A stretch of DNA of 53,472 nt from an uncultured Clostridia bacterium (GTDB lineage: Bacteria; Bacillota; Dehalobacteriia; UBA4068). Shown here piece by piece: positions 42,223 to 50,292 of this stretch. Positions within the stretch are counted from its first letter, which is position 1, and the number at the start of each line of letters is the position of its first letter. The translations under genes were made by a program, and so were the position numbers. The stretch spans positions 1 through 53,472 of the forward strand of contig CALXRV010000016.1 of assembly GCA_944390945.1 (NCBI GenBank). Reading direction: 5' to 3'. The notes below the pieces were generated by a model that was given only the letters and a program-made list of their open reading frames with translations, was not told the DNA's origin and ran no database searches.

Positions 42223-42461
42223 GCAGTGGAGCGCAGGGGCAGCCGGCAATGCTACAGCCGGCAGCAGGATTCCTCTGGTTAACGATAAAGCGTGCGGTTG
42301 CAGTGGCTTTCCACCCTGTGCCACACGCTTTTTGCTTTTGGCTGCGGCGGTTGGGGCGGGCTGTGGGTTAAGCCGTCTGCCGCGTCGCGGGAGGGACGGC
42401 AGGGTGACGATCGTGCAGCCAGCTGCTTTCTGAACATTGGCTGAAAAGGAAAAGGGAATGA
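42223..42461 (+). other. Gene-free stretch after DUF3343
   Basis: I see no gene here. It contains a terminator hairpin (42287-42337) and a GC-rich inverted-repeat-bearing segment (about 42360-42410) without a known RNA signature. I looked for a selenocysteine tRNA and found none. Confidence 0.6.
42287..42337 (+). terminator. Terminator after yedF-DUF3343
   Basis: AAAGCGTG pairs with CACGCTTT, with an inner GTGG-cttt-CCAC stem, followed by a T run. Confidence 0.65.
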
Positions 42462-42491
42462 TTGACAATGATATGGCGTTTATCGTATATT
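42462..42491 (+). promoter_or_regulatory. Promoter for the zinc-ribbon/DUF5685/J-domain module
   Basis: A perfect -35 TTGACA, an 18-base spacer and TATATT. The first start codon follows about 60 bases later. Confidence 0.7.
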
Positions 42492-42551
42492 GAAAATGTC
42501 GGAACTGCTCACCGCAGCTCTGTATAGGAAGGATGGATGGTGGGAGAAGAT

Positions 42552-42950
42552 ATGTTTCGTGATAAGTTACAGCGTTTTATGCTGGGGCGCTATGGCAGCG
42601 ATAATTGCAACCGCTTTTTGCTGATCGTCGCGCTGGTATTGCTTGTCTTGTCGATGCTGCTCCGCAGCCAGCTGCTTTCCCTGCTGGCCTGGGTGCTGGT
42701 TCTGCTGGCCTGGTTCCGCATGTTTTCGCGCAATATCGCCCGCCGGCGGCAGGAGAACGTGCTTTACCTGCGTTATCATGAACAGGTGCGCAGGTATCTC
42801 GCTTATCAGCGCAGCCGTTGGCGCGACCGCAAAACGCACCGTTATTTCAGCTGTCCGCGCTGCCATGCGCATCTGCGCGTGCCCAAGGGGCGGGGGCGGA
42901 TCAGTATCCGTTGTAACCGCTGCGGGCATGAATTTGAAAGGAAGACCTGA
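42552..42950 (+). CDS. Membrane protein with C-terminal zinc ribbon
   Basis: A 132-residue protein with two adjacent transmembrane helices (about residues 22-36 and 40-57) and a basic cytoplasmic tail. The tail ends in a rubredoxin-like zinc ribbon: CPRCHAHLRVP followed by CNRCGHEF (about 100-128). ATG 42552 gives the family-like start MFRDKLQRFMLGRYG. An upstream ATG at 42537 would add five residues. It is likely the first gene of a three-gene module with a DUF5685 protein and a J-domain protein. Its role is unknown. Confidence 0.75.
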   Translation: MFRDKLQRFMLGRYGSDNCNRFLLIVALVLLVLSMLLRSQLLSLLAWVLVLLAWFRMFSRNIARRRQENVLYLRYHEQVRRYLAYQRSRWRDRKTHRYFSCPRCHAHLRVPKGRGRISIRCNRCGHEFERKT

Positions 42951-42955
42951 GCCGG

Positions 42956-43822
42956 ATGTTCGGATATGTGACGATCAATGAGGCGGAGCTGAAGATCAAG
43001 GATTTCCGCCTTTACCGCAGCTTTTATTGCGGCGTCTGCCGCTCGCTGCGCCGTTACGGCATTAAGGGCAGGCTGATGCTCAATTACGACCTGACTTTCC
43101 TCGCCGTGCTGCTGACCGCGCTTTATGAGGATGCGGATACGACGGTGCGCTTTCGCTGCCCGCTGCACCCGATGCGCAAGAGCGAGGCAATCAAGAATGC
43201 TTATTGCGATTATGCGGCGGATATGACGGTGCTGCTTGCCTATTATCAATGCCTGGATCATTGGCGCGATGAGCGCCAGCCGCTTTATCGCGCAGAAGCC
43301 GCGCTGCTTAAGCCGAGCATAAAGCGGCTGGCTGAGCAATATCCGCGCCAGGCAGAGGCGGTGGCGCGTTATGTGGCCTCGCTGCATCTGGCCGAGGCGG
43401 AACACGACCTTTCCCTGGACGAGCTGTGCGGCCTGACCGGCGCCATGCTGGCAGAGATCTGCGTGCTGCGGGAGGATGTCTACAGTGCGAACCTGCGCAG
43501 CCTGGGCTTTTATCTTGGCAAATTCATCTATCTGATGGATGCGGTGGAGGATCTGGAGCGCGACGGCAAAAAGGGCTGCTTTAACCCGCTGCTGGCGCAG
43601 GGCTGTCCGTCGGAGTTGGCTGCCCGCTGCGAAGATATGCTGACCGCGCTGATGGCGGAATGCGCACGCGCATTCGAACGGCTGCCGGTATTGCTCTACA
43701 GCGATATCCTGCGCAATATCCTCTATTCCGGCGTCTGGAGCAAATATGAGCTGCTGTTGGCAAGGCGGCAGAAAAACGCGGAAACGCAGAAGGAAAAGGA
43801 AAACGGAAATGGATCCCTATAA
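42956..43822 (+). CDS. DUF5685 family protein
   Basis: A 288-residue mostly helical protein of the DUF5685 family. It begins MFGYVTINEAELKIKDF and has a CxxC-type pair in YCGVCRSL (about 24-27), with further conserved Cys in RCPLHP and YCDYAADM. GLTGAMLAEI and LGKFIYLMDAVEDLERD resemble a helical active-site face with two Asp (D-x-x-D), reminiscent of prenyl-transferring folds, but this is only a resemblance. It starts 6 bases after the zinc-ribbon gene and overlaps the J-domain gene by 14 bases. Confidence 0.75.
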   Translation: MFGYVTINEAELKIKDFRLYRSFYCGVCRSLRRYGIKGRLMLNYDLTFLAVLLTALYEDADTTVRFRCPLHPMRKSEAIKNAYCDYAADMTVLLAYYQCLDHWRDERQPLYRAEAALLKPSIKRLAEQYPRQAEAVARYVASLHLAEAEHDLSLDELCGLTGAMLAEICVLREDVYSANLRSLGFYLGKFIYLMDAVEDLERDGKKGCFNPLLAQGCPSELAARCEDMLTALMAECARAFERLPVLLYSDILRNILYSGVWSKYELLLARRQKNAETQKEKENGNGSL

Positions 43823-44462
43823 AGTGCTCGGCGTCCCGCCTTCAGCCAGCGACGACGAGGTGAAAAAGGCATATAAGACCCTGGTCAAGAAATACCATCC
43901 GGATATGAACGTCGGCGCACCGAATATCCGCGAACTGGAGCAGCGTTTTAAGCAGGTGCAGGAAGCATATGATCTGATCATGCAGCAGCGCCAGGGCGGC
44001 GGCCCTTCTTATGGCGGTACGGGTTATGGCCAGGCGGGGGGCTTCGGCGGATTTGGTGGATTTGGCCAAAGCGGCGAAAGACAAGGAAGCGGTGCATATC
44101 AGGAAGAGCCACGCCTGCAGGCAGCGGCCAATTATATCAATGCCGGCCACTATCGCGAGGCGCGCAATGTGCTGATGATGATTGAACGCCGCGACGCGCA
44201 GTGGTATTATCTTTCCGCCCTGGCGAATGCCGGGCTGGGCAACAATATGATCGCCCGCGAGCATGCGGCGACAGCCTGCCGCATGGAACCGAACAATATG
44301 CGTTATCGCGAACTGGCGGATATGCTGGCGATGGGACAGACGACCTACCGCCAGCGCGGCTATACCTATACGCGGCCGGCAGCCAGTCCGGGCAATCTCT
44401 GCTGTTATTGCATCGGGCTGAATCTGCTTTGCAACTGCTGCTGCCGTTACCGTCCGTTCTGA
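43809..44462 (+). CDS. J-domain protein with glycine-rich linker and cysteine-rich tail
   Basis: A 217-residue J-domain protein. Residues 1-65 are a DnaJ-type domain with the HPD motif (about 32-34), which stimulates Hsp70/DnaK. A Gly-rich linker (about 66-100) follows. Then comes a short TPR-like helical region (about 105-170: ANYINAGHYREARNVL, ALANAGLGN). The C-terminus is strikingly Cys-rich, with CCYCIGLNLLCNCCC as the near-terminal segment, which could bind metal or be acylated at a membrane. It overlaps the DUF5685 gene and is probably co-translated. It may deliver DnaK to a membrane or client fixed by the other two proteins. Confidence 0.82.
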   Translation: MDPYKVLGVPPSASDDEVKKAYKTLVKKYHPDMNVGAPNIRELEQRFKQVQEAYDLIMQQRQGGGPSYGGTGYGQAGGFGGFGGFGQSGERQGSGAYQEEPRLQAAANYINAGHYREARNVLMMIERRDAQWYYLSALANAGLGNNMIAREHAATACRMEPNNMRYRELADMLAMGQTTYRQRGYTYTRPAASPGNLCCYCIGLNLLCNCCCRYRPF

Positions 44463-44558
44463 GCACCCTGCTGCCTGGCCGGCGGCACGGAACCGGCTGT
44501 ATACGGCTGAATATCCGGTCGAGCGGATATCCTGGGGGCGGGGATGAAGGGGGAAAAC

Positions 44559-44612
44559 AAACCGGCCCGCTGCCGGAGAGCGCTTTTTGCGTTCCCGGCT
44601 GCGGGCCGGTTT
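44559..44612. terminator. Bidirectional terminator
   Basis: A 12-bp outer stem (AAACCGGCCCGC with its complement) and an inner GCCGG/CCGGC stem lie between the convergent J-domain and M20 genes. A-rich and T-rich flanks allow action on both strands. Confidence 0.7.
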
Positions 44613-44702
44613 TGGTTCTATCCGGCTGCGCGGCATGTTTCATCATCTGCAAGCAAGCTGCTGCTCTGCGTGCCGGCCCGGCAACAGATGCAGCCCCTGG
44701 TT

Positions 44703-45869
44703 TTAGGCAAAATGCTGCGCTGCCTCCAGCGCATACTGGACATAGAGCGCTGTGCCAATCGGTAGCGCTGCCTCATCCACATCGAACCGCTCATGATGAT
44801 GTGGCCAGCATTGTCCGGCCGCTTCGTTGCGGCCGCCCAGGAAGGCGAGACAGCCGGGAGCCTCTCCCATGAATAGCGAAAAGTCTTCGCTGATCATCGT
44901 TTCCTGCAGTTGCGAAGTAACAGCCGGAGCGCCCATTTTAGCTACTGCCTGCTCCGCCAATGCGCTGCAGGTCGTGTCGTTGATGACCGGCGGCACGCGG
45001 CTTTCATATTCGAGCTTTGCTTCGGCGCCGACTTCAGCTGCCGCATGCGCGGCGATTTCGCCGATCAGGCGGGGCAGGGTTTCTGTCAATGCGGGATCAA
45101 AATAGCGCGTTGTCCCAGCCAGCTCCGCTTCCCCCGCCATGATATTGAACGCTGTACCGGCTGTCATCTTGCCGATATTGAGCACGACTGGTGCAAACGG
45201 ATCCATGCGGCGGCTGACCACGCTTTGCAGCGCCTGCACGACATTTGCCGCTGCCAGCACCGCATCCGCACCATCCTGCGGCCGGCCGCAATGGCTGTTG
45301 CGGCCGCGGATATGGATCTTGAACGCACCGGCGGCAGCCATGCGCGGTCCGGCTTCCAGCGAGATCTTGCCCAGTTCGAGATAGCTCCAGATATGGATGG
45401 CAAATACGGTATCCATGCCTTGCAGCGCCGGGTGGCCGATGATGGAGGCCGCGCCGGTGACAGTTTCCTCTGCCGGCTGGAAGATCAGGCGCACGCTGCA
45501 ATCCAGTTCGTCGCGCATTCCCTGCAGCAGCTGCGCCGCGCCGAGCAGCATCGCCATATGGCAATCGTGACCGCAGGCATGCATGCAGCCGTCGTTCTGC
45601 GAAGCGAACGGCAGTCCGGTCTGCTCGCGGATCGGCAGTGCATCCATATCCGCGCGCAGGCCGATCAGCGGGTGTTCCTTGCGACCGCGGATCAGCGCCA
45701 GTACGGCGGTAGCTTCGCGCTGATAGGGAATCCCCATCTCATCGAGGCGGGCGCAGATAAATTCTTGCGCAAAATGTTCGTTTCGCCCCAGCTCCGGATG
45801 GCGATGCAGCTCGCGCCGCCAGCTGCGGAGCTCATTTTCCATTGCTTTTGCCAGTTCATATGTCGTCAT
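44703..45869 (-). CDS. M20-family amidohydrolase (hippurate/N-acyl-amino-acid hydrolase type)
   Basis: A 388-residue zinc amidohydrolase of the M20D family. Metal-ligand motifs are CMHACGHDCHMAML (about 97-110) and FQPAEE (about 132-137), with a further ligand His in HHHERFD near the end. The dimerisation domain has NSHCGRPQDGADAV. Such enzymes cleave N-acyl-amino acids, hippurate or indole-acetyl conjugates. The exact substrate is unclear. It is convergent with the J-domain gene and followed on the minus strand by the bidirectional terminator. Confidence 0.87.
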   Translation of the reverse strand: MTTYELAKAMENELRSWRRELHRHPELGRNEHFAQEFICARLDEMGIPYQREATAVLALIRGRKEHPLIGLRADMDALPIREQTGLPFASQNDGCMHACGHDCHMAMLLGAAQLLQGMRDELDCSVRLIFQPAEETVTGAASIIGHPALQGMDTVFAIHIWSYLELGKISLEAGPRMAAAGAFKIHIRGRNSHCGRPQDGADAVLAAANVVQALQSVVSRRMDPFAPVVLNIGKMTAGTAFNIMAGEAELAGTTRYFDPALTETLPRLIGEIAAHAAAEVGAEAKLEYESRVPPVINDTTCSALAEQAVAKMGAPAVTSQLQETMISEDFSLFMGEAPGCLAFLGGRNEAAGQCWPHHHERFDVDEAALPIGTALYVQYALEAAQHFA

Positions 45870-45928
45870 GCCGATTCCTCCTTGGGCAGACGCACTGCGA
45901 TTGCCCGGCCGGCGGCTGCCGCTTTGTT

Positions 45929-46408
45929 TTATTTATGGTAGGTTTCATGATGGTTGATCTTGAATGCGCGGTAGATCTGTTCCAGCAGGATGATGCGCAT
46001 CAGCTGATGCGGAAAGGTCATGGCGGAAAAGGAAAGGCGCCGGTCCGCGGCTGCCAGCACGGCGGGGGAAAGCCCCAGCGAGCCGCCGATCAGAAAAGAG
46101 ATGCTGCTACGCCCGCTGAGCGCCAGCTGTTCAAGATCTGCTGCCAACTGTTCGGAGCTGCTGCTTTTGCCGCGGATGTCGAGCGCGATGCGGTAGCTGT
46201 CCGCACGGCAGGCACGCAGAATGGCTTCGCCTTCTGCTGCGACAGCAGCCGCCTCTTCTGCCGGCGATGCATTTTCCGGCAGGCGCTCTTCCTTTAGCTC
46301 CAGCACAGAAAGTCGGCAGAACCGGCCCAGACGTTTGCTGTATTCCGCCTCTGCCTCCCGCCAGTAGCGTTCTTTTAGCTTTCCAATGCAAATGATACGG
46401 ATCTCCAT
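45929..46408 (-). CDS. rlmH: 23S rRNA pseudouridine methyltransferase RlmH
   Basis: A 159-residue RlmH, the SPOUT-fold enzyme that methylates N3 of pseudouridine 1915 in 23S rRNA. The knot signature FLIGGSLGLS and the C-terminal LEQIYRAFKINHHETYHK are diagnostic. The start ATG 46408 lies at the predicted transcription start of an overlapping promoter and has no ribosome-binding site, so it appears leaderless. Confidence 0.93.
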   Translation of the reverse strand: MEIRIICIGKLKERYWREAEAEYSKRLGRFCRLSVLELKEERLPENASPAEEAAAVAAEGEAILRACRADSYRIALDIRGKSSSSEQLAADLEQLALSGRSSISFLIGGSLGLSPAVLAAADRRLSFSAMTFPHQLMRIILLEQIYRAFKINHHETYHK

Positions 46409-46414
46409 ATCTGT

Positions 46415-46464
46415 AGCGTATCACATTCCGTCCGGTTGCGCAACCGGCAGCGCTGTGCTACAAT
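46415..46464. promoter_or_regulatory. Divergent promoters built on a 16-bp palindrome
   Basis: CCGGTTGCGCAACCGG (46432-46447) is a perfect palindrome. It supplies a TTGCGC -35 to each direction. Plus strand: TTGCGC 46436, 17 bases, TACAAT 46459 for the YcxB-like gene. Minus strand: TTGCGC, 17 bases, TGA-TACGCT (46415-46420) for rlmH. The two -35 elements overlap, so only one polymerase or repressor could sit there at a time. Confidence 0.6.
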
Positions 46465-46484
46465 AAAAAAAAGGAGGAATGCCC

Positions 46485-46979
46485 ATGGCGGAGCGCCTGG
46501 AAGCGGATATCCGGATCTGCCGGGCTGATCTGCGGTCGTTTTTTCTTTATACGCTCTGGCTGAAAAAGCGTCTGACTGTGCCGGTGCTGATCTTCGTGGC
46601 CGGTGTTGGCCTGTTGTTAGTCCTGCAGGATGGACAGCCCTGGTTGGGTATAGCTTTGTTGGCGCTGACCGGCTGCTATGTCGCCTGGCGGATGAACGGC
46701 TGGAGCGTATTCCGGCAAAGCATACCGGAGCAGGGGTTGCGTTATCATCTTTCCCTGACCGGGCGCGAGCTGGTCCTGGAAAATCAGACGCAGGGCGGCG
46801 GCTCGAAATACCGCCTGGAGAAGTTTGCCGAAGCGCGCGAGACTGGCGCGCATTTCTTCCTTTATCACGGGCCGATGACTGCTGTTATCCTGCCCAAGCG
46901 CGAGCTGCCGGATGAGCTGGCGCTTGCGCTGCGGCAGCAGCTGCGCGAACGTTTGGGCAGCCGTTACGGCCGGATCTAG
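46485..46979 (+). CDS. YcxB-like membrane protein
   Basis: A 164-residue protein with two membrane helices (about residues 30-60) and a C-terminal soluble YcxB-like domain. The region LSLTGRELVLENQTQGGGSKYRLEKF and the FLYHGPMTAVILPKRELPDE end fit the family (PF14317-like). Function unknown. ATG 46485 lies 7 bases after AAGGAGG; ATG 46479 is too close. Confidence 0.65.
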   Translation: MAERLEADIRICRADLRSFFLYTLWLKKRLTVPVLIFVAGVGLLLVLQDGQPWLGIALLALTGCYVAWRMNGWSVFRQSIPEQGLRYHLSLTGRELVLENQTQGGGSKYRLEKFAEARETGAHFFLYHGPMTAVILPKRELPDELALALRQQLRERLGSRYGRI

Positions 46980-47015
46980 CCGGATAGCCAAGTTCGGCCT
47001 GATCAGGAGGAAAAC

Positions 47016-47513
47016 ATGCTCAGCATCTATACCTATCAGACGCCGGTCGGTCCGCTCAGTATTGTAGCGGATGCACGGGCCTTGTTGCAGATTGCCTGTC
47101 CGGATAGGCTGCAGCCGGAAAAGGAGCAGCTATGCTGGCAGGAAAGCGAACTGACGTCGCTGGCAGCGGCACAGCTGGCAGAATATTTTGCCGGCAGGCG
47201 CCGTTGTTTTGATTTGCCGTTGCAGCCACGCGGGACTTCTTTTCAACAGCGTGTTTGGCAGGTGCTGCGGACGATCCCCTATGGCGAGACACGCAGCTAC
47301 AGGCAGGTTGCTGAGCTGGCCGGCAGTCCACGCGGTTATCGCGCTGTCGGCATGGCCAACCATCGTAATCCTTTGTTGATCGTCATTCCCTGTCATCGTG
47401 TGATCGGTGCGGATGGTTCGCTGACTGGTTTTGGCGGCGGCATGGAGATGAAACGTGCTTTGCTCGATCTGGAGCAGAAAGGAGGCGCTTATCATGGAAT
47501 ACAGATGCTTTGA
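47016..47513 (+). CDS. ogt: Methylated-DNA-protein cysteine methyltransferase
   Basis: A 165-residue O6-alkylguanine-DNA alkyltransferase that repairs O6-methylguanine by transferring the methyl group to its own cysteine. The active-site motif IPCHRVIG (Cys about 128) and the upstream FQQRVWQVLRTIPYGET (helix-turn-helix entry) are intact. AGGAGG precedes ATG 47016. Its stop lies 20 bases inside the PPC gene. Confidence 0.94.
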   Translation: MLSIYTYQTPVGPLSIVADARALLQIACPDRLQPEKEQLCWQESELTSLAAAQLAEYFAGRRRCFDLPLQPRGTSFQQRVWQVLRTIPYGETRSYRQVAELAGSPRGYRAVGMANHRNPLLIVIPCHRVIGADGSLTGFGGGMEMKRALLDLEQKGGAYHGIQML

Positions 47514-47916
47514 CAATACCTATGTTGTGCGCTTGGAACGCGGGGAGGAACTGACGGCTTGCCTGCTGCAGCTGGCGGAAGCAGAAATGATCGATCTTGC
47601 TTCCGTGCAGGGCATCGGTGCGGCGGATCATATCGTGGCCGGCGTGTACGACGTGGCGGAAAAGCAGTATCATCAGCAGACTTTCAGCGGTGCTTTCGAG
47701 ATTACGGCGCTGGCCGGCAATCTTACGCGGATGGATGGCAAGCCTTATTTGCATCTGCATATCACGGCAGCGGATCCGCATCATGGCGTGATTGCTGCCG
47801 GGCATCTGAACAGCGCGACGATCAGCGCAACGGCAGAGATCTTTGTCGTCGTCTGCAAAGGACGCGTCGGCCGTCGCGCGGATGCGGAGATTGGCCTCAA
47901 CCTGTTGGCGTTTTAG
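47494..47916 (+). CDS. PPC/DUF296-domain protein
   Basis: A 140-residue single PPC (DUF296) domain. LHLHITAADPHHGVIAAGHL supplies the three clustered His typical of the family's putative metal site, near residues 91-105. Bacterial members are small trimeric proteins of unclear role, sometimes thought to bind DNA. ATG 47494 follows AAAGGAGG and overlaps ogt by 20 bases. The gene ends before a strong terminator. Confidence 0.8.
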   Translation: MEYRCFDNTYVVRLERGEELTACLLQLAEAEMIDLASVQGIGAADHIVAGVYDVAEKQYHQQTFSGAFEITALAGNLTRMDGKPYLHLHITAADPHHGVIAAGHLNSATISATAEIFVVVCKGRVGRRADAEIGLNLLAF

Positions 47917-47919
47917 GCG

Positions 47920-47955
47920 ACAGAACCGCCCTTAAGGGCGGTTCTGTCCTTTATT
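47920..47955 (+). terminator. Intrinsic terminator after the PPC gene
   Basis: ACAGAACCGCCC pairs perfectly with GGGCGGTTCTGT around a TTAA loop, followed by ccttt. The stop codon of the opposing small gene falls in the loop. Confidence 0.8.
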
Positions 47956-48186
47956 TGTCGGATGCTGCGGTTGCTTTTTTCTGATGCCGCTTGCCGGCTG
48001 ACTGCCTAAAGCAAGCAGCGTTTCTGCAGCTGCCGGATCTGCCGGCGTTTGGAGCAGCCCGGTGCAATCCTGTGCGGAAACGACGCCTACCGTATCATCC
48101 GCCAGCGCTCCGGGGCGCGGACCGAAGAATTCCGCGCCGCTGCTGGCTGGCTTTGGCTTATCTTGCGCATTTCTTTTCTGTTCCAT
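47932..48186 (-). CDS. Small uncharacterised protein, 84 residues
   Basis: Read on the minus strand, AGGAGG lies 6 bases before ATG 48186, an excellent ribosome-binding site. The protein is rich in Pro, Ala and Gly without membrane helices. It has a motif-like core SSGAEFFGPRPGALADDTVGVVSAQDCTGLLQTP. I recognise no named family. A CATACTGTA element (48207-48215, minus) resembles sporulation sigma -10 boxes of the CATA-N3-TA type, so expression during sporulation is possible. The stop codon TAA lies in the loop of the opposing terminator. Confidence 0.55.
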   Translation of the reverse strand: MEQKRNAQDKPKPASSGAEFFGPRPGALADDTVGVVSAQDCTGLLQTPADPAAAETLLALGSQPASGIRKKQPQHPTNKGQNRP

Positions 48187-48350
48187 CCCGTGCCTCCTGC
48201 GTTTTTTACAGTATGTACCTATGGTGAAATTTTATCCGCCGGCAGGAGGGAAAGCGGCGTTAATGGCAGGAAAGTAGGCGTAGAGTGTGAAATTGAATAA
48301 ACAGAAGACTGGATTGGAAAGCGGAGAAAAAGCAAAAAGGGGAGATCAGA

Positions 48351-49487
48351 ATGATTTATCGCGATTTCAAAGGGTTGCAGCTTTCTTTGCTGGGGATGGG
48401 ATGCATGCGCCTGCCGGTGCATGACGGCAATGATGCGCAGGTGAACGAAGCTGCTGTTGCTGAGATGGTCGATTATGCCATGCAGCATGGCGTCAATTAT
48501 TATGATACTGCCTGGGGATATCACGGCGGCCATTCGGAAGCTGCGGTTGGAAAAGCGCTGGCCAAATATCCGCGCGAAAGCTTTTTCCTGGCTGATAAAT
48601 TCCCCGGCTATGACCTGAAGAATATGGATAAGGTAGAAGAGATCTTTGCGCAGCAGCTCAAACGCTGCGGCGTGGAATATTTTGATTTCTATATGTTCCA
48701 TAATGTCTGTGAGATGAATATTGATGAATACCTCGACCTGCGGCACGGCATCTTGCCCTATCTGCTGTCGCAGAAGATCAACGGCCGCATCCGCCATCTT
48801 GGCTTCTCCGCGCATGGCGCGCTGCCGGTGATGCGGCGTTTTCTGGAGGCTTATGGCGAACATATGGAATTCTGCCAGCTGCAGGTCAATTATGTGGACT
48901 GGGAATTCCAGCAGGCGGCGGAGAAGGTTGCGCTTTGCACGGAATATGGTCTGCCGGTGTGGGTGATGGAACCGCTGCGCGGCGGCCAGCTGGTACGCCT
49001 GGCCGAGGAAGATGTTGCCCGCCTGCGGGCATTACGTCCGGCGGAAAGCCAGGCAGGCTGGGCGATGCGTTTCCTGCAGGGAATGCCGGAAGTCAAGGTC
49101 ATTCTCTCCGGCATGTCAGACCTGGCGCAGATGAAGGAAAATATCGCCATTTTCGAGACCATGCAGCCGGTGGATGCCGCAGAGAAGCAGGCGCTGCTCG
49201 ATATCGCTGCGGAAATGGTGCAGCGCATTGCGCTGCCCTGCACAGCCTGCCATTACTGCGTTTCGCATTGCCCGCAGGGGTTGGATATCCCGACTTTGCT
49301 CAATCTGTACAATGAGCACTGCTTTACCGGCGGCGGCTTTATCGCGCCGATGCTGATTTCCTCTCTGCCGGAGGATAAGCGGCCTGCCGCCTGCTTGGGC
49401 TGCGGCAGCTGTGAAGCCGTTTGCCCGCAACAGTTGAAGATCGCCGCCGCAATGGCTGATTTTGCCCAGAAGCTGGCGAAGAAATGA
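48351..49487 (+). CDS. Aldo/keto reductase with ferredoxin domain
   Basis: A 378-residue aldo/keto reductase with a C-terminal [4Fe-4S] ferredoxin-type domain. The catalytic tetrad is visible: Asp-Tyr region in YDTAWGYHGG (about 52-61), Lys in ADKFPGYD and His in FYMFHN. CTACHYC-x3-CPQGLDIP (about 296-312) and CLGCGSCEAVCPQ (about 347-359) supply eight cysteines for two clusters. Such proteins are common in Clostridia and Bacteroides. The substrate is unknown. AAGGGGAG lies upstream. Confidence 0.88.
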   Translation: MIYRDFKGLQLSLLGMGCMRLPVHDGNDAQVNEAAVAEMVDYAMQHGVNYYDTAWGYHGGHSEAAVGKALAKYPRESFFLADKFPGYDLKNMDKVEEIFAQQLKRCGVEYFDFYMFHNVCEMNIDEYLDLRHGILPYLLSQKINGRIRHLGFSAHGALPVMRRFLEAYGEHMEFCQLQVNYVDWEFQQAAEKVALCTEYGLPVWVMEPLRGGQLVRLAEEDVARLRALRPAESQAGWAMRFLQGMPEVKVILSGMSDLAQMKENIAIFETMQPVDAAEKQALLDIAAEMVQRIALPCTACHYCVSHCPQGLDIPTLLNLYNEHCFTGGGFIAPMLISSLPEDKRPAACLGCGSCEAVCPQQLKIAAAMADFAQKLAKK

Positions 49488-49541
49488 TCAGAACGGCGCT
49501 CTGTCCGCTGTCGCGCCGTACGGAAGGAAGGGGATAGAAAA

Positions 49542-50075
49542 ATGAACGTATTGCAAGCGATGTTGGCCCGGCGTTCCTGCCGTGATTTTACGGCAGAGCC
49601 GGTTACGGAAAAAGAGATCGAGCAGCTTTTGCTTGCGGCAAACGCTGCGCCGGTGGGGATGGCCCGCTTTGACGCTATCGCGCTGAGCGTGATCCAGGAC
49701 CCGGCGCTGCTATCTGGGATCGAAGCGGCTGCCTGCGCCGCTGCCCCTGAGGCGGCGAACAAGCATCCGCTCTACCATGCGCCGGCTGGTATTCTGGTCA
49801 GCGTGAAGCAGGAGGAGGGCCGCACGGGGGAAATGCACCGGATGAGCGCTGCCTGCGTGATGGAAAACATCCTGGTTGAAGCGGCGGAGCTGGGGCTGGG
49901 GTCGGTCTATCTGATGGGCGTAATGGCTGCGCTCTCGCAGGATGCGGCGCTTTGCGCTGCGGCAAAGGTGCCGGCAGGCTTTGTGCCGGTGGCGATGGCG
50001 GCAGTCGGGCATAGCGCGGCAGAGCTGGAGCCGCATCCGGCAACAGCAGAACGGTTCGCCTGCGCGCGCGTTTGA
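49542..50075 (+). CDS. Nitroreductase-family FMN oxidoreductase
   Basis: A 177-residue nitroreductase-family protein: the N-terminal ARRSCRDFTAEPV FMN-binding motif, AANAAPVGMARFD, and MENILVEAAELGLGSVYLMG. It reduces quinones, nitro groups or flavins with NAD(P)H. It is 54 bases after the aldo/keto reductase and likely in its operon. Confidence 0.87.
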   Translation: MNVLQAMLARRSCRDFTAEPVTEKEIEQLLLAANAAPVGMARFDAIALSVIQDPALLSGIEAAACAAAPEAANKHPLYHAPAGILVSVKQEEGRTGEMHRMSAACVMENILVEAAELGLGSVYLMGVMAALSQDAALCAAAKVPAGFVPVAMAAVGHSAAELEPHPATAERFACARV

Positions 50076-50200
50076 TGATGTAATTCCCGGCCAGCTCCAG
50101 GAAAACAGAAAAACAGTCGACAAATAAGGCCAGGCGAGATCATGTTTGCCAATTTGCCAGCCATGGGGCGCTCGTGTTTCCTGTGCCGGGGGAAATCCAT

Positions 50201-50254
50201 CTGGGCAGGCATGGGGAACGCTTTATGCGTAACCCGTGCCTGCCCAGATTTTTC
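50201..50254 (+). terminator. Terminator after the nitroreductase
   Basis: CTGGGCAGGCA pairs with TGCCTGCCCAG across a long loop with further GGG/CCC pairing, followed by atttttc. It lies 39 bases before the flavodoxin-like gene. Confidence 0.75.
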
Positions 50255-50292
50255 TGCGTTCGGTTGGTAGAGGTAGCGGAGGTGGAGCAGGG

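Noticed and set aside
42223-42461. Possible selenocysteine tRNA near yedF
   Set aside because: No long acceptor stem, TCA anticodon loop or extended variable arm could be assembled.
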